Of a stretch of 49,545 nucleotides of DNA, positions 25,450-34,880 are shown piece by piece (the stretch's first letter is position 1; every line of letters begins with the position of its first letter). Source of the stretch: JAWXCM01 sp034408745. GTDB lineage: Bacteria > Acidobacteriota > Terriglobia > Bryobacterales > Bryobacteraceae. A model generated the notes under the pieces. That model saw nothing but the letters and a program-made list of their open reading frames with translations. It searched no databases and was not told the origin of the DNA. The DNA is taken from contig JAWXCM010000090.1 of NCBI GenBank assembly GCA_034408745.1, positions 1 through 49,545 of the forward strand, written 5' to 3'. A program made the position numbers and the translations under genes.

Positions 25450-27666
25450 TTATTCGGGTGGCGCTTCGGCCATCAGACGTTCGTACGTGCGGCGCGCGTG
25501 ATCGTAGGCTCGGACCATCTCGCCCTGCTCTTCCAGTCGAACACGGCCCACCTTCTGGCGAAAGCAGACGTCGACCGCTTCTCGGAGGTACTTCGCGCTG
25601 CTGTGCGACTGCACCGGCTTTCCGTCCACAGTGACCCAGATCGGATTCGTGTGCGACGAAGGGAGAATGCGCAGAGCGACCCACGCGCTGCGCTCCACCG
25701 GCACCGTGAATGAGACGTCGCGCAACTGCCCGTCGGCGTCGATCTCCTTCCGCGCGACCGCCTTACCGTTGACGATCACCTCCACCGGTACCTTGCGCGT
25801 GTTGCCGACGCGCGCCCGCTCTACGTCCCAGTAGGGTTTGCGGTCGTAGGGCAGCGAGCGGATCGACTCCACGGGCTGCGGTTCCAGCATCGCCGCCACC
25901 TTCGCGGTGATCTTCACGTTCCCGGATTTCAGCAGAATTACGTCCTTGCCATTTCCCATTTCCACATCATTCACTCGGAAATCAATCAGATGGCTCTTGC
26001 CGTCGGAGGCGTAATTGCGCCCCTCCTTCAACCCCTGAACCCAGTCGTTGTAATCGAGCTTCGCCTGGCGCACGTAGCTCCTGCCGAGCCCGACGCGTTC
26101 GCCATAAATGCAGGGGAAATCCGTCTCGCCGCTGGCCCGCGTCCGATACCCGACGTTCAACGCGTGGTACCAAATATTCAGCTCCCACGCGTACGGCGTG
26201 TCGGCCAGCGAGTATACGTCGGCGAGCCCGTGGGTCACGCTGACCACGTATTCATTCGCGCCGATTCCGTCGAACGGCGGCATCTCCGCTGCCGGCAGTT
26301 TCTCCTGCTTTAGCGCCAGACCCCAGCCCGAATGGGTGTAGCCCGTAATCGCGCCCTGCTCCTTGCCCCAGCGCAGAATCGGCAGACCCCAGCTGGGCCA
26401 GTCCTCAATACGCTTAGTCCCCGGATAATCCTGCTCTTTAAGGCCGAGGAGCAGTAAATGGCCCGTGTGGCTCGACGGATGCCCGGAGACTTCCACGTCA
26501 TAACGAATCCGATTCTCCACCGTCGACACTTTATTATCCTTGCCTTCGAAAAAAGTCTTCTGGAAATACCAGCCCGGACCCCAGGTCAGCACGCTGCCGA
26601 TCTTCAGATCCTCACCCACCACGTGGCGCATCATGTCCTCGGGGTAAACGCCCTCGGTCGGGCGTTCGTAATGTGCGCAACCCGCGGCGTGGATATGGTG
26701 GTCGCCGGAATACCAGCCCATGGTGGCTGGATCCACCCAGCGCTCCAGACGGAACGTCAGGGTGCGCGGGGTGGTGTCGGTAATGCGCAGAGTCTGGGAT
26801 TTCTTCTTATATTCGGGGCCACGCGAATATTCGATGGTGTAATTCCCCGGAGGCAGCGCCACGGATTCGCCGTCCGCCCGGTAAACCTGCGGGTGAAAGA
26901 AGAAATCTGGCGCCAGCCGCTTGGTCTGCGACGGGTACACGCGCTGGCGTGCATCTCGGATCACGAAACCCGCTGTGGTCGGCTGGTCGTTCCAGTCGAG
27001 CACCCGCATCGTAACCTTCGCCGATGCCGCAATGGTGAACAGAATGTCGACCTCATTCCGGAACCCGAGATCCTGCGAGCCCTGTCCCACGTCGAACGAC
27101 AGCTTCGCCTCCCGTTTTCCGGCCTGTTTCGCATAAATCTGGAGGATGCGATATTCCAGGTCGAGGCCCGAGAGGTGGACCTTCATCGGCTGCTTGTTGA
27201 ACATCTGCAGGTCCATCCAGCGGCGGTTGGCGGTTCCGGCGGGCTGATTGGGAACCGGACCCGCGTTAGGACTGTCCACCGCCAGCACAGCGGTCACCCC
27301 GGCCTCATTGTGGACCTTCACCAGAAATGCGCGCCAACCCTGCTCCACGAGCTCGGCTCTTGCCTGGCCCTGCTGCACCTTTACACGACTCTCGGGGTTG
27401 ATATTGATCCCCGCAATCACGTATTTATCGAGAATCGCCTGAATCTTCTGGACCGAGGCCGCGGACGCCCCGGATTCCGTCAGCTTTTTTAGCTGTCCAG
27501 CGTCGGCAGCCGGCAGCGGTTCGCCGACCAGTTCCAGCGATTGCAGGACGCGTGCGACCTGGGCCGCAAGCGGCTGGAATTCCACCTTGTCGACGAGAGG
27601 GAGTTCCTCGGCGCAGGCGGCGGGTATCGTGATGGCTGCGAGCAGGATCAGCAGGGGCGATCGCAT
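25450..27666 (-). CDS. CehA/McbA-family (PHP-like) metallohydrolase, secreted
   Basis: Started at ATG 27666, behind GGAGGA, giving 738 residues with a signal peptide (MRSPLLILLAAITIPAACA). A beta-rich N-terminal half is followed from about residue 320 by a PHP-like hydrolase core: GWYSGDHHIHAAGCAHY (metal-binding His cluster), then GHLLLLGL, GAITGYTHSG, and FPCIYGERVGLGRSYV toward the C-terminus. CehA/McbA enzymes hydrolyse carbamate/phosphate ester bonds; the substrate here is unknown and the family name is broad. Divergently placed from the TonB receptor, about 110 bp apart. Confidence 0.78.
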   Translation of the reverse strand: MRSPLLILLAAITIPAACAEELPLVDKVEFQPLAAQVARVLQSLELVGEPLPAADAGQLKKLTESGASAASVQKIQAILDKYVIAGININPESRVKVQQGQARAELVEQGWRAFLVKVHNEAGVTAVLAVDSPNAGPVPNQPAGTANRRWMDLQMFNKQPMKVHLSGLDLEYRILQIYAKQAGKREAKLSFDVGQGSQDLGFRNEVDILFTIAASAKVTMRVLDWNDQPTTAGFVIRDARQRVYPSQTKRLAPDFFFHPQVYRADGESVALPPGNYTIEYSRGPEYKKKSQTLRITDTTPRTLTFRLERWVDPATMGWYSGDHHIHAAGCAHYERPTEGVYPEDMMRHVVGEDLKIGSVLTWGPGWYFQKTFFEGKDNKVSTVENRIRYDVEVSGHPSSHTGHLLLLGLKEQDYPGTKRIEDWPSWGLPILRWGKEQGAITGYTHSGWGLALKQEKLPAAEMPPFDGIGANEYVVSVTHGLADVYSLADTPYAWELNIWYHALNVGYRTRASGETDFPCIYGERVGLGRSYVRQAKLDYNDWVQGLKEGRNYASDGKSHLIDFRVNDVEMGNGKDVILLKSGNVKITAKVAAMLEPQPVESIRSLPYDRKPYWDVERARVGNTRKVPVEVIVNGKAVARKEIDADGQLRDVSFTVPVERSAWVALRILPSSHTNPIWVTVDGKPVQSHSSAKYLREAVDVCFRQKVGRVRLEEQGEMVRAYDHARRTYERLMAEAPPE

Positions 27667-27775
27667 AGCATTCCTCCGGTGACAGTCGACTATACAACAA
27701 AACAGAACGCACAATGCGTGACTGATCGGCCGTTCGTACGTCGCTATATACTACTGCCATAAGGCCTTTCCTTCT

Positions 27776-30700
27776 ATGACTCGACTTTTGCTCGCTTTCC
27801 TCCTCCTTTTGCCCGCATTCTCCTGCTGGGGACAGGGAGTTACGTCGATGACCGGCGCCGTGACAGATCCGACAGGCGCGGTGATCCCAGGCGCGGCGAT
27901 CACCGCGGTCAATGTGGAAAACGGTGCGAAGCGAGAGACAACTTCCGACGAAACTGGCCGCTATCTGCTGCCGCAGATGCAGCCTGGCACCTACCGCGTC
28001 AGCGCAACGGCGCGGGGTTTTGCGGAAGTCCAGATCAGCAATGTCCAACTCCAGGTAAATTCGCCGACAACTGTGAATGTGGCTTTTGCCCGGATTGGCT
28101 CGACGTCAGAGACGGTCACCGTCACCGCTGACGCGGCGCAGATCAACACCACCGACGCCAGCATCGGAAACGCCTACGGAAGCCGGCCCATCCTGCAACT
28201 GCCGCTCGAGGCCCGCAACGTGGTCGGACTGCTCGCGCTGCAGCCAGGCGTAACCTTCACAGGCGAGAATCAGACCAACTCCCGAAACGGATCCGTGAAC
28301 GGCGGCAAGAGCGATCAGGCAAACGTCACGCTCGACGGCGTCGACGTCAACGACCAGCAGGAGCGCTCCGCGTTTACCAGCGTCCTGCGCGTCACGCTCG
28401 ACTCGGTTCAGGAGTTCCGCGTCACCACCACCAATGCCAACGCCGATCAGGGCCGCAGTTCCGGCGCGCAGATCGCGCTGGTAACGAAGGGCGGAGGCAA
28501 CGATCTGCACGGGTCGCTCTACGAATTTCATCGAAACACCATTACGACCGCCAACTCATTTTTCAATAATCTGGCGAATCCCGGGGTGCCCCGTCCCAAA
28601 CTGATCCGCAACACATTCGGCGCGGCCATCGGTGGACCCATCCGGAAGAATCGCCTGTTCTATTTCTTCAATTACGAAGGCCGCCGTGATGCCAAAGAGA
28701 GCACTGTCGAGCGCACAGTGCCCACCGCGGATTTCCGGCAGGGCATCATCCGCTACCCCCGCACCGACAACTCGATTGCCGTGCTGAATCAGGAGCAGGT
28801 GCGCGACCTCGATCCCAGGCGCATCGGCGCGAATCCTGAAGTCCTGAAACTCCTGCAGTCCTACCCGCTGCCCAACACCACCAGCATCGGCGACGGACTG
28901 AACACGGCAGGTTTCCGGTTCGTCGCACCGCGGCCCCTGCGCTGGAACACCTACGTGAGCCGGTGGGACTACATGCCCACCACCAGCGGACGGCATGCCC
29001 TCTTTGTGCGCGGCAACCTGCAGAACGACCACGACGTCAGCTCGCCGCAGTTCCCCGGCGAGCCTCCCAGCGCCGTCAACCTGGCCAACAGCAAGGGTAT
29101 CGCCATTGGCTACAACGTGGTGTTTCGGCCGAACGTCACCGGAGCTTTCCGTTACGGCTTCACACGTCAGGGCGTCGAATCCAGTGGCCTGCAGACGTCA
29201 TCCTATGTAAGCTTCCTCAGCCTTAGTGACCGGTACGGTTTCAGCGCTGCTTCCCGCCGCACCATCCCGGTGCACAACCCTTCTGGCGACATCACGTGGA
29301 TGAAGGGCGCACACACTATTAGCACCGGTGGCCAGATGCGGTTCGTTACCAACTCCCGCGACAACTACGCCAACTCGTTCCACTCCGCTCAGGTTCGGTC
29401 CACTCGTCTGCTGGACAGCGGCTCATCGCTCGACCCGCCGGGCATCAACACCCGTCAGGCCGACGCTTTCCGCACACAGATGGTGAACCTGCTCGGCGTC
29501 ATTTCCACCGGCACTGCGAAATATAATTACGACCTCGCGGGCAACGTCCAGGCGGTAGGCTCGCCGGTGTCGCGCGATTTCCGGCTGAACGAGTATGAAA
29601 TGTACGTGCAGGACGCGTGGCGGATCACCAGCAGCCTGATGATCACGGCTGGCCTGCGATACTCGCTGAGCCCGCCTGTCTACGAACAGAACGGTCTGCA
29701 AATTTCGCTGTCCCCGTCGCTCGGCGCATGGTTCGACCAGCGCGGTGGACTCGCGCAGCAGGGCAAGCCGGTGTCTCAGGCGACACCCATTAAGTACGTG
29801 CCCATCAACGACGCGTCTGCCGCTCCCTTGTATCCGTTCCACAAGAAGAACTTCGCTCCGCGGCTCGCGCTGGCGTGGGCGCCCCGAGCCTCGTCGGGCT
29901 TCCTGCGCACACTCCTCGGCGGTGCGGGGGCGACCGCAATTCGCGCCGGCTGGGGCATGTACTATGACGCGATCGGCAACAGCCTGATCCTCCGTTCCGA
30001 CGTGGGTTCGTTTGGTCTTTCCACTTCGCTGGAGAAGTCCGGGGTCTACACCGCGGCCGACGGACCTCGCTTCACCGGCACGTTCGCGGTTCCGCCGGAA
30101 CTGGTGCCAGCCGCTCCAAAGTTCACCTTCCCGATCGTGGCGCCGAACAACTTCTCGTTCGGCAGCAGCGTCACCAACATCGACTCGCAGATTCGGCCGC
30201 CCTACACGATGAACATGAACTTCAGCATCGGTCGCGAGTTCCGGGGCGGACTCTTTATCCAGGCAGCGTATGTTGGGCGACTGTCCCGCCGGTCTCTGGC
30301 GCAGACCGATCCCGCCACGCCACCCAACTTCGTCGACCCCACATCGGGAACCACGTATTGGGAGGCGGCCACGCAACTCGCCCGCCAGGCCCGGGCCCGC
30401 GTGCCCGTTGCATCGGTACAGAAGGTACCGTTCTTTGAGAACTTGTGGAACGCTCCGGCCACCGGCGGCCTGACGGCCACGCAGGCCATCTACAACCGGT
30501 TCCTCGCGCGCGGCAACGACTACACGACCACCCTGCAGGACTTCGACGTACTCTGCAACCCATCCTGCAGCAAGCTGGGCCCGTACCTCATGTTCGACCG
30601 GCAATTCAGCTCCATCACCACCTGGCGGTCGATTGCCGGCGGCAGCTACCACGGCATGCAGTGGACCGTACGGCAGCGCCTGCACAGCGGCGTCGAGGCG

Positions 30701-31423
30701 ACATTCAACTACACATGGTCGAAGTCCATGGATCTGACGTCGAGGGCGGAAGCCGACGGCACCGGTCCCAGCTTCGGCTTCATCACCAACCCCTGGAACC
30801 CGGGTCAGATGAAGGCGGTTTCCGACTACGACATGACCCACCAGTGGAACCTGAACGTGGTCGGCGAACTGCCCTTTGGCAAGGGTAAGCGACTCCTCGG
30901 CAACGCTGGTGGATTCCTCGACGCGATTGTCGGCGGATGGCAGCTCAGCGGTGTGTATCGCCAGAGCTCGGGCCTTCCCATCAGTGTGCGTAACGGCAGC
31001 AACTGGCCCACGAACTGGCAGTGGCAGGGCTTCGCTACGGCGATCGGGCCCGTGGAAGGTATGACCACGACGAAGAATGCCCCTGCGGTAACGGGCAATG
31101 GCGGACCGAACGCGTTCGCCGATCCGAGGAAGGTGCTGGCGGCTTACGACTTCACGTATCCCGGGCAGGTAGGCCAGCGCAACGGCATTCGGGGCGATGG
31201 CTACTTCACCATTGACACCGGCCTGTCCAAGAGCTTCCGCATGCCCTATGCGGAGAAGCACCGTCTGCAGATCCGCTGGGAGGCGTTCAACCTCACCAAT
31301 TCCGTGCGCTTCGACGTGGCGTCGCTCAACATCAACCTCGGCAGCCAGGGGACGTTCGGCAAGTACAGTGACGTTCTTACCCAGCCCCGCGTCATGCAGT
31401 TCGGCGCGCGCTACGAGTTTTGA
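27776..31423 (+). CDS. TonB-dependent receptor with carboxypeptidase-regulatory domain
   Basis: This 1215-residue outer-membrane receptor has a signal peptide (MTRLLLAFLLLLPAFSCWG), then a carboxypeptidase regulatory-like domain (TGAVTDPTGAVIPGAAITA; TYRVSATARGF), a plug (RPILQLPLEARNVVGLLALQ; VTLDGVDVN) and a long barrel ending with ARYEF (terminal Phe). This architecture is the abundant Oar/SusC-like receptor type of Acidobacteria. It imports an oligosaccharide or other large substrate with energy from TonB. The ligand cannot be predicted. No SusD partner is visible. Confidence 0.9.
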   Translation: MTRLLLAFLLLLPAFSCWGQGVTSMTGAVTDPTGAVIPGAAITAVNVENGAKRETTSDETGRYLLPQMQPGTYRVSATARGFAEVQISNVQLQVNSPTTVNVAFARIGSTSETVTVTADAAQINTTDASIGNAYGSRPILQLPLEARNVVGLLALQPGVTFTGENQTNSRNGSVNGGKSDQANVTLDGVDVNDQQERSAFTSVLRVTLDSVQEFRVTTTNANADQGRSSGAQIALVTKGGGNDLHGSLYEFHRNTITTANSFFNNLANPGVPRPKLIRNTFGAAIGGPIRKNRLFYFFNYEGRRDAKESTVERTVPTADFRQGIIRYPRTDNSIAVLNQEQVRDLDPRRIGANPEVLKLLQSYPLPNTTSIGDGLNTAGFRFVAPRPLRWNTYVSRWDYMPTTSGRHALFVRGNLQNDHDVSSPQFPGEPPSAVNLANSKGIAIGYNVVFRPNVTGAFRYGFTRQGVESSGLQTSSYVSFLSLSDRYGFSAASRRTIPVHNPSGDITWMKGAHTISTGGQMRFVTNSRDNYANSFHSAQVRSTRLLDSGSSLDPPGINTRQADAFRTQMVNLLGVISTGTAKYNYDLAGNVQAVGSPVSRDFRLNEYEMYVQDAWRITSSLMITAGLRYSLSPPVYEQNGLQISLSPSLGAWFDQRGGLAQQGKPVSQATPIKYVPINDASAAPLYPFHKKNFAPRLALAWAPRASSGFLRTLLGGAGATAIRAGWGMYYDAIGNSLILRSDVGSFGLSTSLEKSGVYTAADGPRFTGTFAVPPELVPAAPKFTFPIVAPNNFSFGSSVTNIDSQIRPPYTMNMNFSIGREFRGGLFIQAAYVGRLSRRSLAQTDPATPPNFVDPTSGTTYWEAATQLARQARARVPVASVQKVPFFENLWNAPATGGLTATQAIYNRFLARGNDYTTTLQDFDVLCNPSCSKLGPYLMFDRQFSSITTWRSIAGGSYHGMQWTVRQRLHSGVEATFNYTWSKSMDLTSRAEADGTGPSFGFITNPWNPGQMKAVSDYDMTHQWNLNVVGELPFGKGKRLLGNAGGFLDAIVGGWQLSGVYRQSSGLPISVRNGSNWPTNWQWQGFATAIGPVEGMTTTKNAPAVTGNGGPNAFADPRKVLAAYDFTYPGQVGQRNGIRGDGYFTIDTGLSKSFRMPYAEKHRLQIRWEAFNLTNSVRFDVASLNINLGSQGTFGKYSDVLTQPRVMQFGARYEF

Positions 31424-31461
31424 CGGTGCAGTGAAAAAACGATTTGTTGTGAATTCTCCCG

Positions 31462-31495
31462 GGACGGCGTCTCACCATGCGCAGGTTTGCCGTCC
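31462..31495. promoter_or_regulatory. Inverted repeat before the DUF3309 gene
   Basis: GGACGGC (31462-31468) and GCCGTCC (31489-31495) can pair across a 20-base loop. There is no following T-run, so it is not a clear terminator; it could be a processing or regulatory hairpin ahead of the next ribosome-binding site. Confidence 0.3.
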
Positions 31496-31513
31496 TGCAT
31501 AAGGAGGATTGAA

Positions 31514-31681
31514 ATGTCGATGTTGATCTTGCTCGTTCTGATAGTGCTGCTGCTGGGTGGCGGAGGCTACGGCTACCGGCGCTACGGTGCCGGTGGAGGA
31601 CTGGGCATAGGTGGAGTTGTCCTTGTGATTCTCATCCTGTGGCTGTTGATGGGAGGCGGTCTTAGCAGCCTGAGGATGTAG
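31514..31681 (+). CDS. DUF3309 small hydrophobic protein
   Basis: A 55-residue protein starting at ATG 31514 behind AAGGAGGA. It consists of two hydrophobic stretches separated by a Gly/Tyr/Arg-rich hinge (GGGGYGYRRYGAGGGLGIGG), the typical shape of DUF3309 peptides in many Gram-negative bacteria. Function unknown; probably membrane-embedded. Confidence 0.75.
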   Translation: MSMLILLVLIVLLLGGGGYGYRRYGAGGGLGIGGVVLVILILWLLMGGGLSSLRM

Positions 31682-31698
31682 GCTGCCAGGACCCTCTC

Positions 31699-32601
31699 TT
31701 AGTTCTTCTGTCCCGCCGCTGGAGCCGCGGCTGACGGAGCCTTCAACGCTCCGTCAAGCAGCTGCTTCAGCACCGCAACCTCAAACGGGCCGTTATACCT
31801 CTGTCCGTTGATAAAGAACGTCGGAGTTCCCATCACACCGGCCTGGGCGCCTTCCTGGGCATCGCGCTGGACCACGGCCCGGTACTTTCCGGCTTGCAGA
31901 TCGGCCTCGAACCGCTTCATGTCCAGCCCGGATTCCTTCGCCCAGACCAGAATCTTTTCCCGCGAAATCATCCGGAAATCTCCGAATAACCTGTCGTGCA
32001 GCGGCCAGAATTTCCCCTGTGCGTGCGCTGCGAGAGACGCCTCCGCCGCCAGTGCCGCATTGCTGTGCATCTGCAGAGGGAACTGCTTGAAGACGACGCG
32101 TACATCCTTCGGAAACTGCTTCAACACCTCAAGCGCTTTCGGAGCCGCCAGCGCGCAGTACGGGCATTGAAAATCCGAGAATTCGACGATGGTGATCCGC
32201 GCGTCGGCCGGGCCCATTGACGGCGAGTCCTTCACGTTCAGGGGCACCGGGTCCTCGAGGAGCTTCGCACGGACCGGTCCCTGCTTCTGCTGCTCGCGCA
32301 ACACGGCGAATGCCTGCTCCGCGCTTTTGCCGGCTCGAAATTCGCGTGCAACGGCGTTCGCCAAACCCTTGCTGTAGCTGCACTGCGGATCCTTCACACG
32401 GCACTCGGCAATCTTCAGGTTGCAGCCGCAATTGCAGTCGTTCTCGCGCAGCATCTTGAGGGCGGCTGGCGCCTGGGAGTCATTCAGCCCCGACAAATCG
32501 ACGTCGGGAAGCGCCGTGACTGCCTGCCACTCCTGACCCCATACCGAAAGGCCCGATGCCAGGAGAAGCGATGAAATCGTCAAGCTGATAGGGATGCGCA
32601 C
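31699..32601 (-). CDS. DsbA-family thioredoxin-fold protein
   Basis: A 300-residue exported protein (signal MRIPISLTISSLLLASGLSV, then WGQ). Residues about 40-100 hold a Cys-rich domain (NDCNCGCNLKIAECRVKDPQ), seen ahead of DsbA-type domains in Acidobacteria. The thioredoxin domain follows: FSDFQCPYCALAAPKAL with active-site C146-x-x-C149, a DsbA-like helical insertion (WPLHDRLFGDFRMIS) and cis-proline loop MGTPTFFINGQ. It likely forms or shuffles disulphides in the periplasm. It ends in an Ala/Pro-rich tail. It is two genes from the candidate selenoprotein operon, on the opposite strand. Confidence 0.87.
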   Translation of the reverse strand: MRIPISLTISSLLLASGLSVWGQEWQAVTALPDVDLSGLNDSQAPAALKMLRENDCNCGCNLKIAECRVKDPQCSYSKGLANAVAREFRAGKSAEQAFAVLREQQKQGPVRAKLLEDPVPLNVKDSPSMGPADARITIVEFSDFQCPYCALAAPKALEVLKQFPKDVRVVFKQFPLQMHSNAALAAEASLAAHAQGKFWPLHDRLFGDFRMISREKILVWAKESGLDMKRFEADLQAGKYRAVVQRDAQEGAQAGVMGTPTFFINGQRYNGPFEVAVLKQLLDGALKAPSAAAPAAGQKN

Positions 32602-32618
32602 CCCCTAAGTATAAGGTG

Positions 32619-33569
32619 CTACGCCGCCTGCACAATCGTGTACAGCGGATCGAACTCGGTGATCCCCGCCTTCTGCCCCGCCATCCAGCGCAGCGCGTAC
32701 ACCACCCGCGGGTCCGTGACATTTCCAAATGCGTTCACGGCAACCTCCAGCAGCAGGTGGGACGCCGCGTCGTGGAAATAGTCGATGTCCAGTTCCACGC
32801 GTATGCAGTCGACCCCGCTCAGCGTCTGCCGGTCATTTTCATGCAGCGTGATCTGGAGATTCGCTTCGCCGAAATTCACCTGCTTGAAGCTGCACGTCGC
32901 GCCTGGATGCAGACCCGCCGGAGCCGTGACAAAGACGCCCTCCGCCGAATCCAGCTGGTCCCGCAACGCCACCCGAGCCCACCCGAAGATCCGGTCGCGT
33001 TGCAGTGAAGGCCGAGGCCCGGTGGTATCCCAGTCGAGCGAGTGCATCCACGAAAGCGCCGTGCCCTGAGACAGCTGCGCCTGCTCCATCGCAGTCATCA
33101 GGTTCAACAGGCAGGCCAGCACTTCGCCCTTCTGGAAGTCCTCCAGATCGCCGTAACGCCTTTCCGCCGCGTCTCGCGTCGCCCCGGCACCCAGCACTCT
33201 CGCGAGCTCCGGCCGCTTCTTCACATCCTTCCAGCGAGCGCGGCCAAAATTGATCTCGTTCGACGACGGGAGCAGCATGAGATTCACCAGCCGCGTCACA
33301 CCCTTTTGCAGACGGACGGGATGAATTCCGGCGTCGCGGTACCCGTTGGCCGATGCCAGAACCCGGAAGTTGTCCCGCAGGTTATCGGCCAGCGGAATAT
33401 CGGTGAAAAGTATCGCAGACTTCTTGGGATTCTCGCGCCTCGCGATATTTCCATTCCCGTCGATCAGCAGAATTTGCAGGTCTTTCCCCGAAAACAACTT
33501 TCGCGTACCGTCAACCACGCTCACCATCGCCCGGCCTCCAGTGGGAACCGCCATTGTTGAACTCGCCAT
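32619..33569 (-). CDS. Hypothetical protein
   Basis: A 316-residue protein, mostly alpha/beta, with VSVVDGTRKLFSGKDLQILL and GNGNIARRENPKKSAILF near the N-terminus and a later helical part (LARVLGAGATRDAAERRYGD; LACLLNLMTAMEQAQLS). There is no signal peptide or transmembrane helix. The family is not recognised. Its end lies 17 bp from the start of the DsbA-like gene, on the same strand, so the two may be co-transcribed. It diverges from the candidate selenoprotein gene by about 50 bp. Confidence 0.6.
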   Translation of the reverse strand: MASSTMAVPTGGRAMVSVVDGTRKLFSGKDLQILLIDGNGNIARRENPKKSAILFTDIPLADNLRDNFRVLASANGYRDAGIHPVRLQKGVTRLVNLMLLPSSNEINFGRARWKDVKKRPELARVLGAGATRDAAERRYGDLEDFQKGEVLACLLNLMTAMEQAQLSQGTALSWMHSLDWDTTGPRPSLQRDRIFGWARVALRDQLDSAEGVFVTAPAGLHPGATCSFKQVNFGEANLQITLHENDRQTLSGVDCIRVELDIDYFHDAASHLLLEVAVNAFGNVTDPRVVYALRWMAGQKAGITEFDPLYTIVQAA

Positions 33570-33617
33570 AGCCGCCGATTATCGCAGAAATTGTCGCCTC
33601 CGGTTACCATACAAGAC

Positions 33618-34880
33618 ATGCTGGGTTTCCACCTTCGCCGTCTGGCAGCCGCCCTGCCGCTGCTCCTGCTTAGTTCCGCCGCACTTGTCCATGCCCAGGA
33701 TGATGAGACAGTCGAGTGGCTGGGTGACTACAAACAGGCGCTCGCTGAGGCGAAGCGAACCGGCAAGCCGCTGTTTGTGGAGTACCGCTGCGAACCTTGA
33801 ATGGAGGGACGCGAATTCGACGCACAGGTTGTGCTGTCGCCCAAAAAATCTCCCCGCGGCCAGCTTCTCAGCCAGTACGTGTGTGTCCGCATCACGCGTA
33901 TGGACGATGTCGATATCGCATTGTTCGAGCGCGACTGGAATAATACCCTGTACTTCTTCATGATGAATGCCGACGAGCGAATTTACATGCGCTGGGGCGG
34001 CCGTGATGCGCGTGGTCCCGAGGCGTATCTCAACCTCGACAGCCTGGAAGTGGCTCTCGCCCAGGGACTCGAACTGCATCGCATCGACAAGGCTGGTGGA
34101 CTCCCCGAGTTCACGCGTCCGAAGCCCCGTTTCCCGCGGGAAATCCCGCCGCTCGTCGAGCGCACGTTCGCCCGGCGGCAGTGCGTCGAATGCCACCTGA
34201 TCGGTGACTTCGACCTGGTTCACAAAGAAGAGCAAACGGGAAACACCGACCGCATCGCGAACATGTACCGCTGGCCCGATATTCGAACTCTTGGCATGGA
34301 ACTCGATGTGCCGAAGGGGCTGATGGTGAAGGAATCGAAAGGTGCCGTGCAGACCGCCGGCATGCGTGCGGGCGACCGTATCGCGTCGCTGGAAGGAACC
34401 CCGGTGTATACGTTCGCCGATCTGCAGCACCGGCTCGACAAGGTGCAGCGGAGCGCGAAGCAGGTACAGATTGGCATCGAGCGCGGGGCCGCGAAACAGA
34501 CGCTCACTGTCGCGCTTCCCGAGCGCTGGTGGCTGACGGATCTGCGCTTCCGTCAGCTCAGCGTCGACCCGCGCGCCGAGTTCGACTGCAGGCCGCTGAC
34601 TGCCGAGGAAAAGACGCGGCTCGAACTGCCGGCCGACGGCTTCGCTGGCGAGGTCACGCGCATCGGTGGGTTCGCTGAGATGCTCAGGATGCACGAGCTG
34701 AAACCGGGCGATATCGTGACCGCGGTAGACGGGGTGGTTCGCGATGAGGTTGCCAATACACCCGACCTTTTCATCAAGCTTCGCCGGAACGCGGGCGACA
34801 CGGTAATGCTGGATGTCATTCGCGGCGGGAAAAAGATGAAAATGGAAGCTAAGACGCAGAGGATGTATTTCCGGAAATGA
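33618..34880 (+). CDS. Candidate selenoprotein: exported Trx-like/haem c/PDZ protein (UGA at 33798)
   Basis: Two same-frame segments are separated only by TGA at 33798-33800. Read through, the product is 420 residues: signal peptide (1-27, MLGFHLRRLAAALPLLLLSS then AALVHA), a thioredoxin-like domain (30-155), a C-V-E-C-H haem-c motif at 189-193 and two PDZ domains (about 226-296 and 336-406). The UGA codes residue 61 in V-E-Y-R-C58-E-P-UGA61-M-E-G, just where family members have Cys in FRC-x-P-C, so a C-x-x-U redox motif is predicted. A SECIS-like hairpin follows. It resembles a family I recall being called Trx7/PDZ (seleno)protein. Probably periplasmic; the downstream gene overlaps by 4 bp. 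A frameshift or nonsense explanation is less likely because the two parts share one frame. Confidence 0.82.
33818..33839 (+). promoter_or_regulatory. SECIS-like stem-loop after the in-frame UGA
   Basis: CGAC (33818-33821) pairs with GTCG (33836-33839); GCACA (33822-33826) pairs with TGTGC (33830-33834). The loop is GGT (33827-33829) and T33835 is a bulge. The apical G lies 26 nt after the UGA, within the known bacterial range of roughly 16-37 nt, and loops of this G-starting type bind SelB. The bulge is on the 3' side, unlike E. coli fdhF. Confidence 0.6.

Noticed and set aside
26458..27492. A 344-codon plus-strand frame opposite the metallohydrolase
   Set aside because: Shadow; the minus strand has the PHP-like motifs and a signal peptide.
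29423..31261. A 612-codon minus-strand open frame opposite the TonB receptor
   Set aside because: High-G+C shadow: it has Arg/Val/Gly-rich composition without domains, while the plus strand encodes a recognisable receptor throughout.
31462..31495. Rho-independent terminator after the TonB receptor
   Set aside because: The stem has a long loop and no T-run follows.
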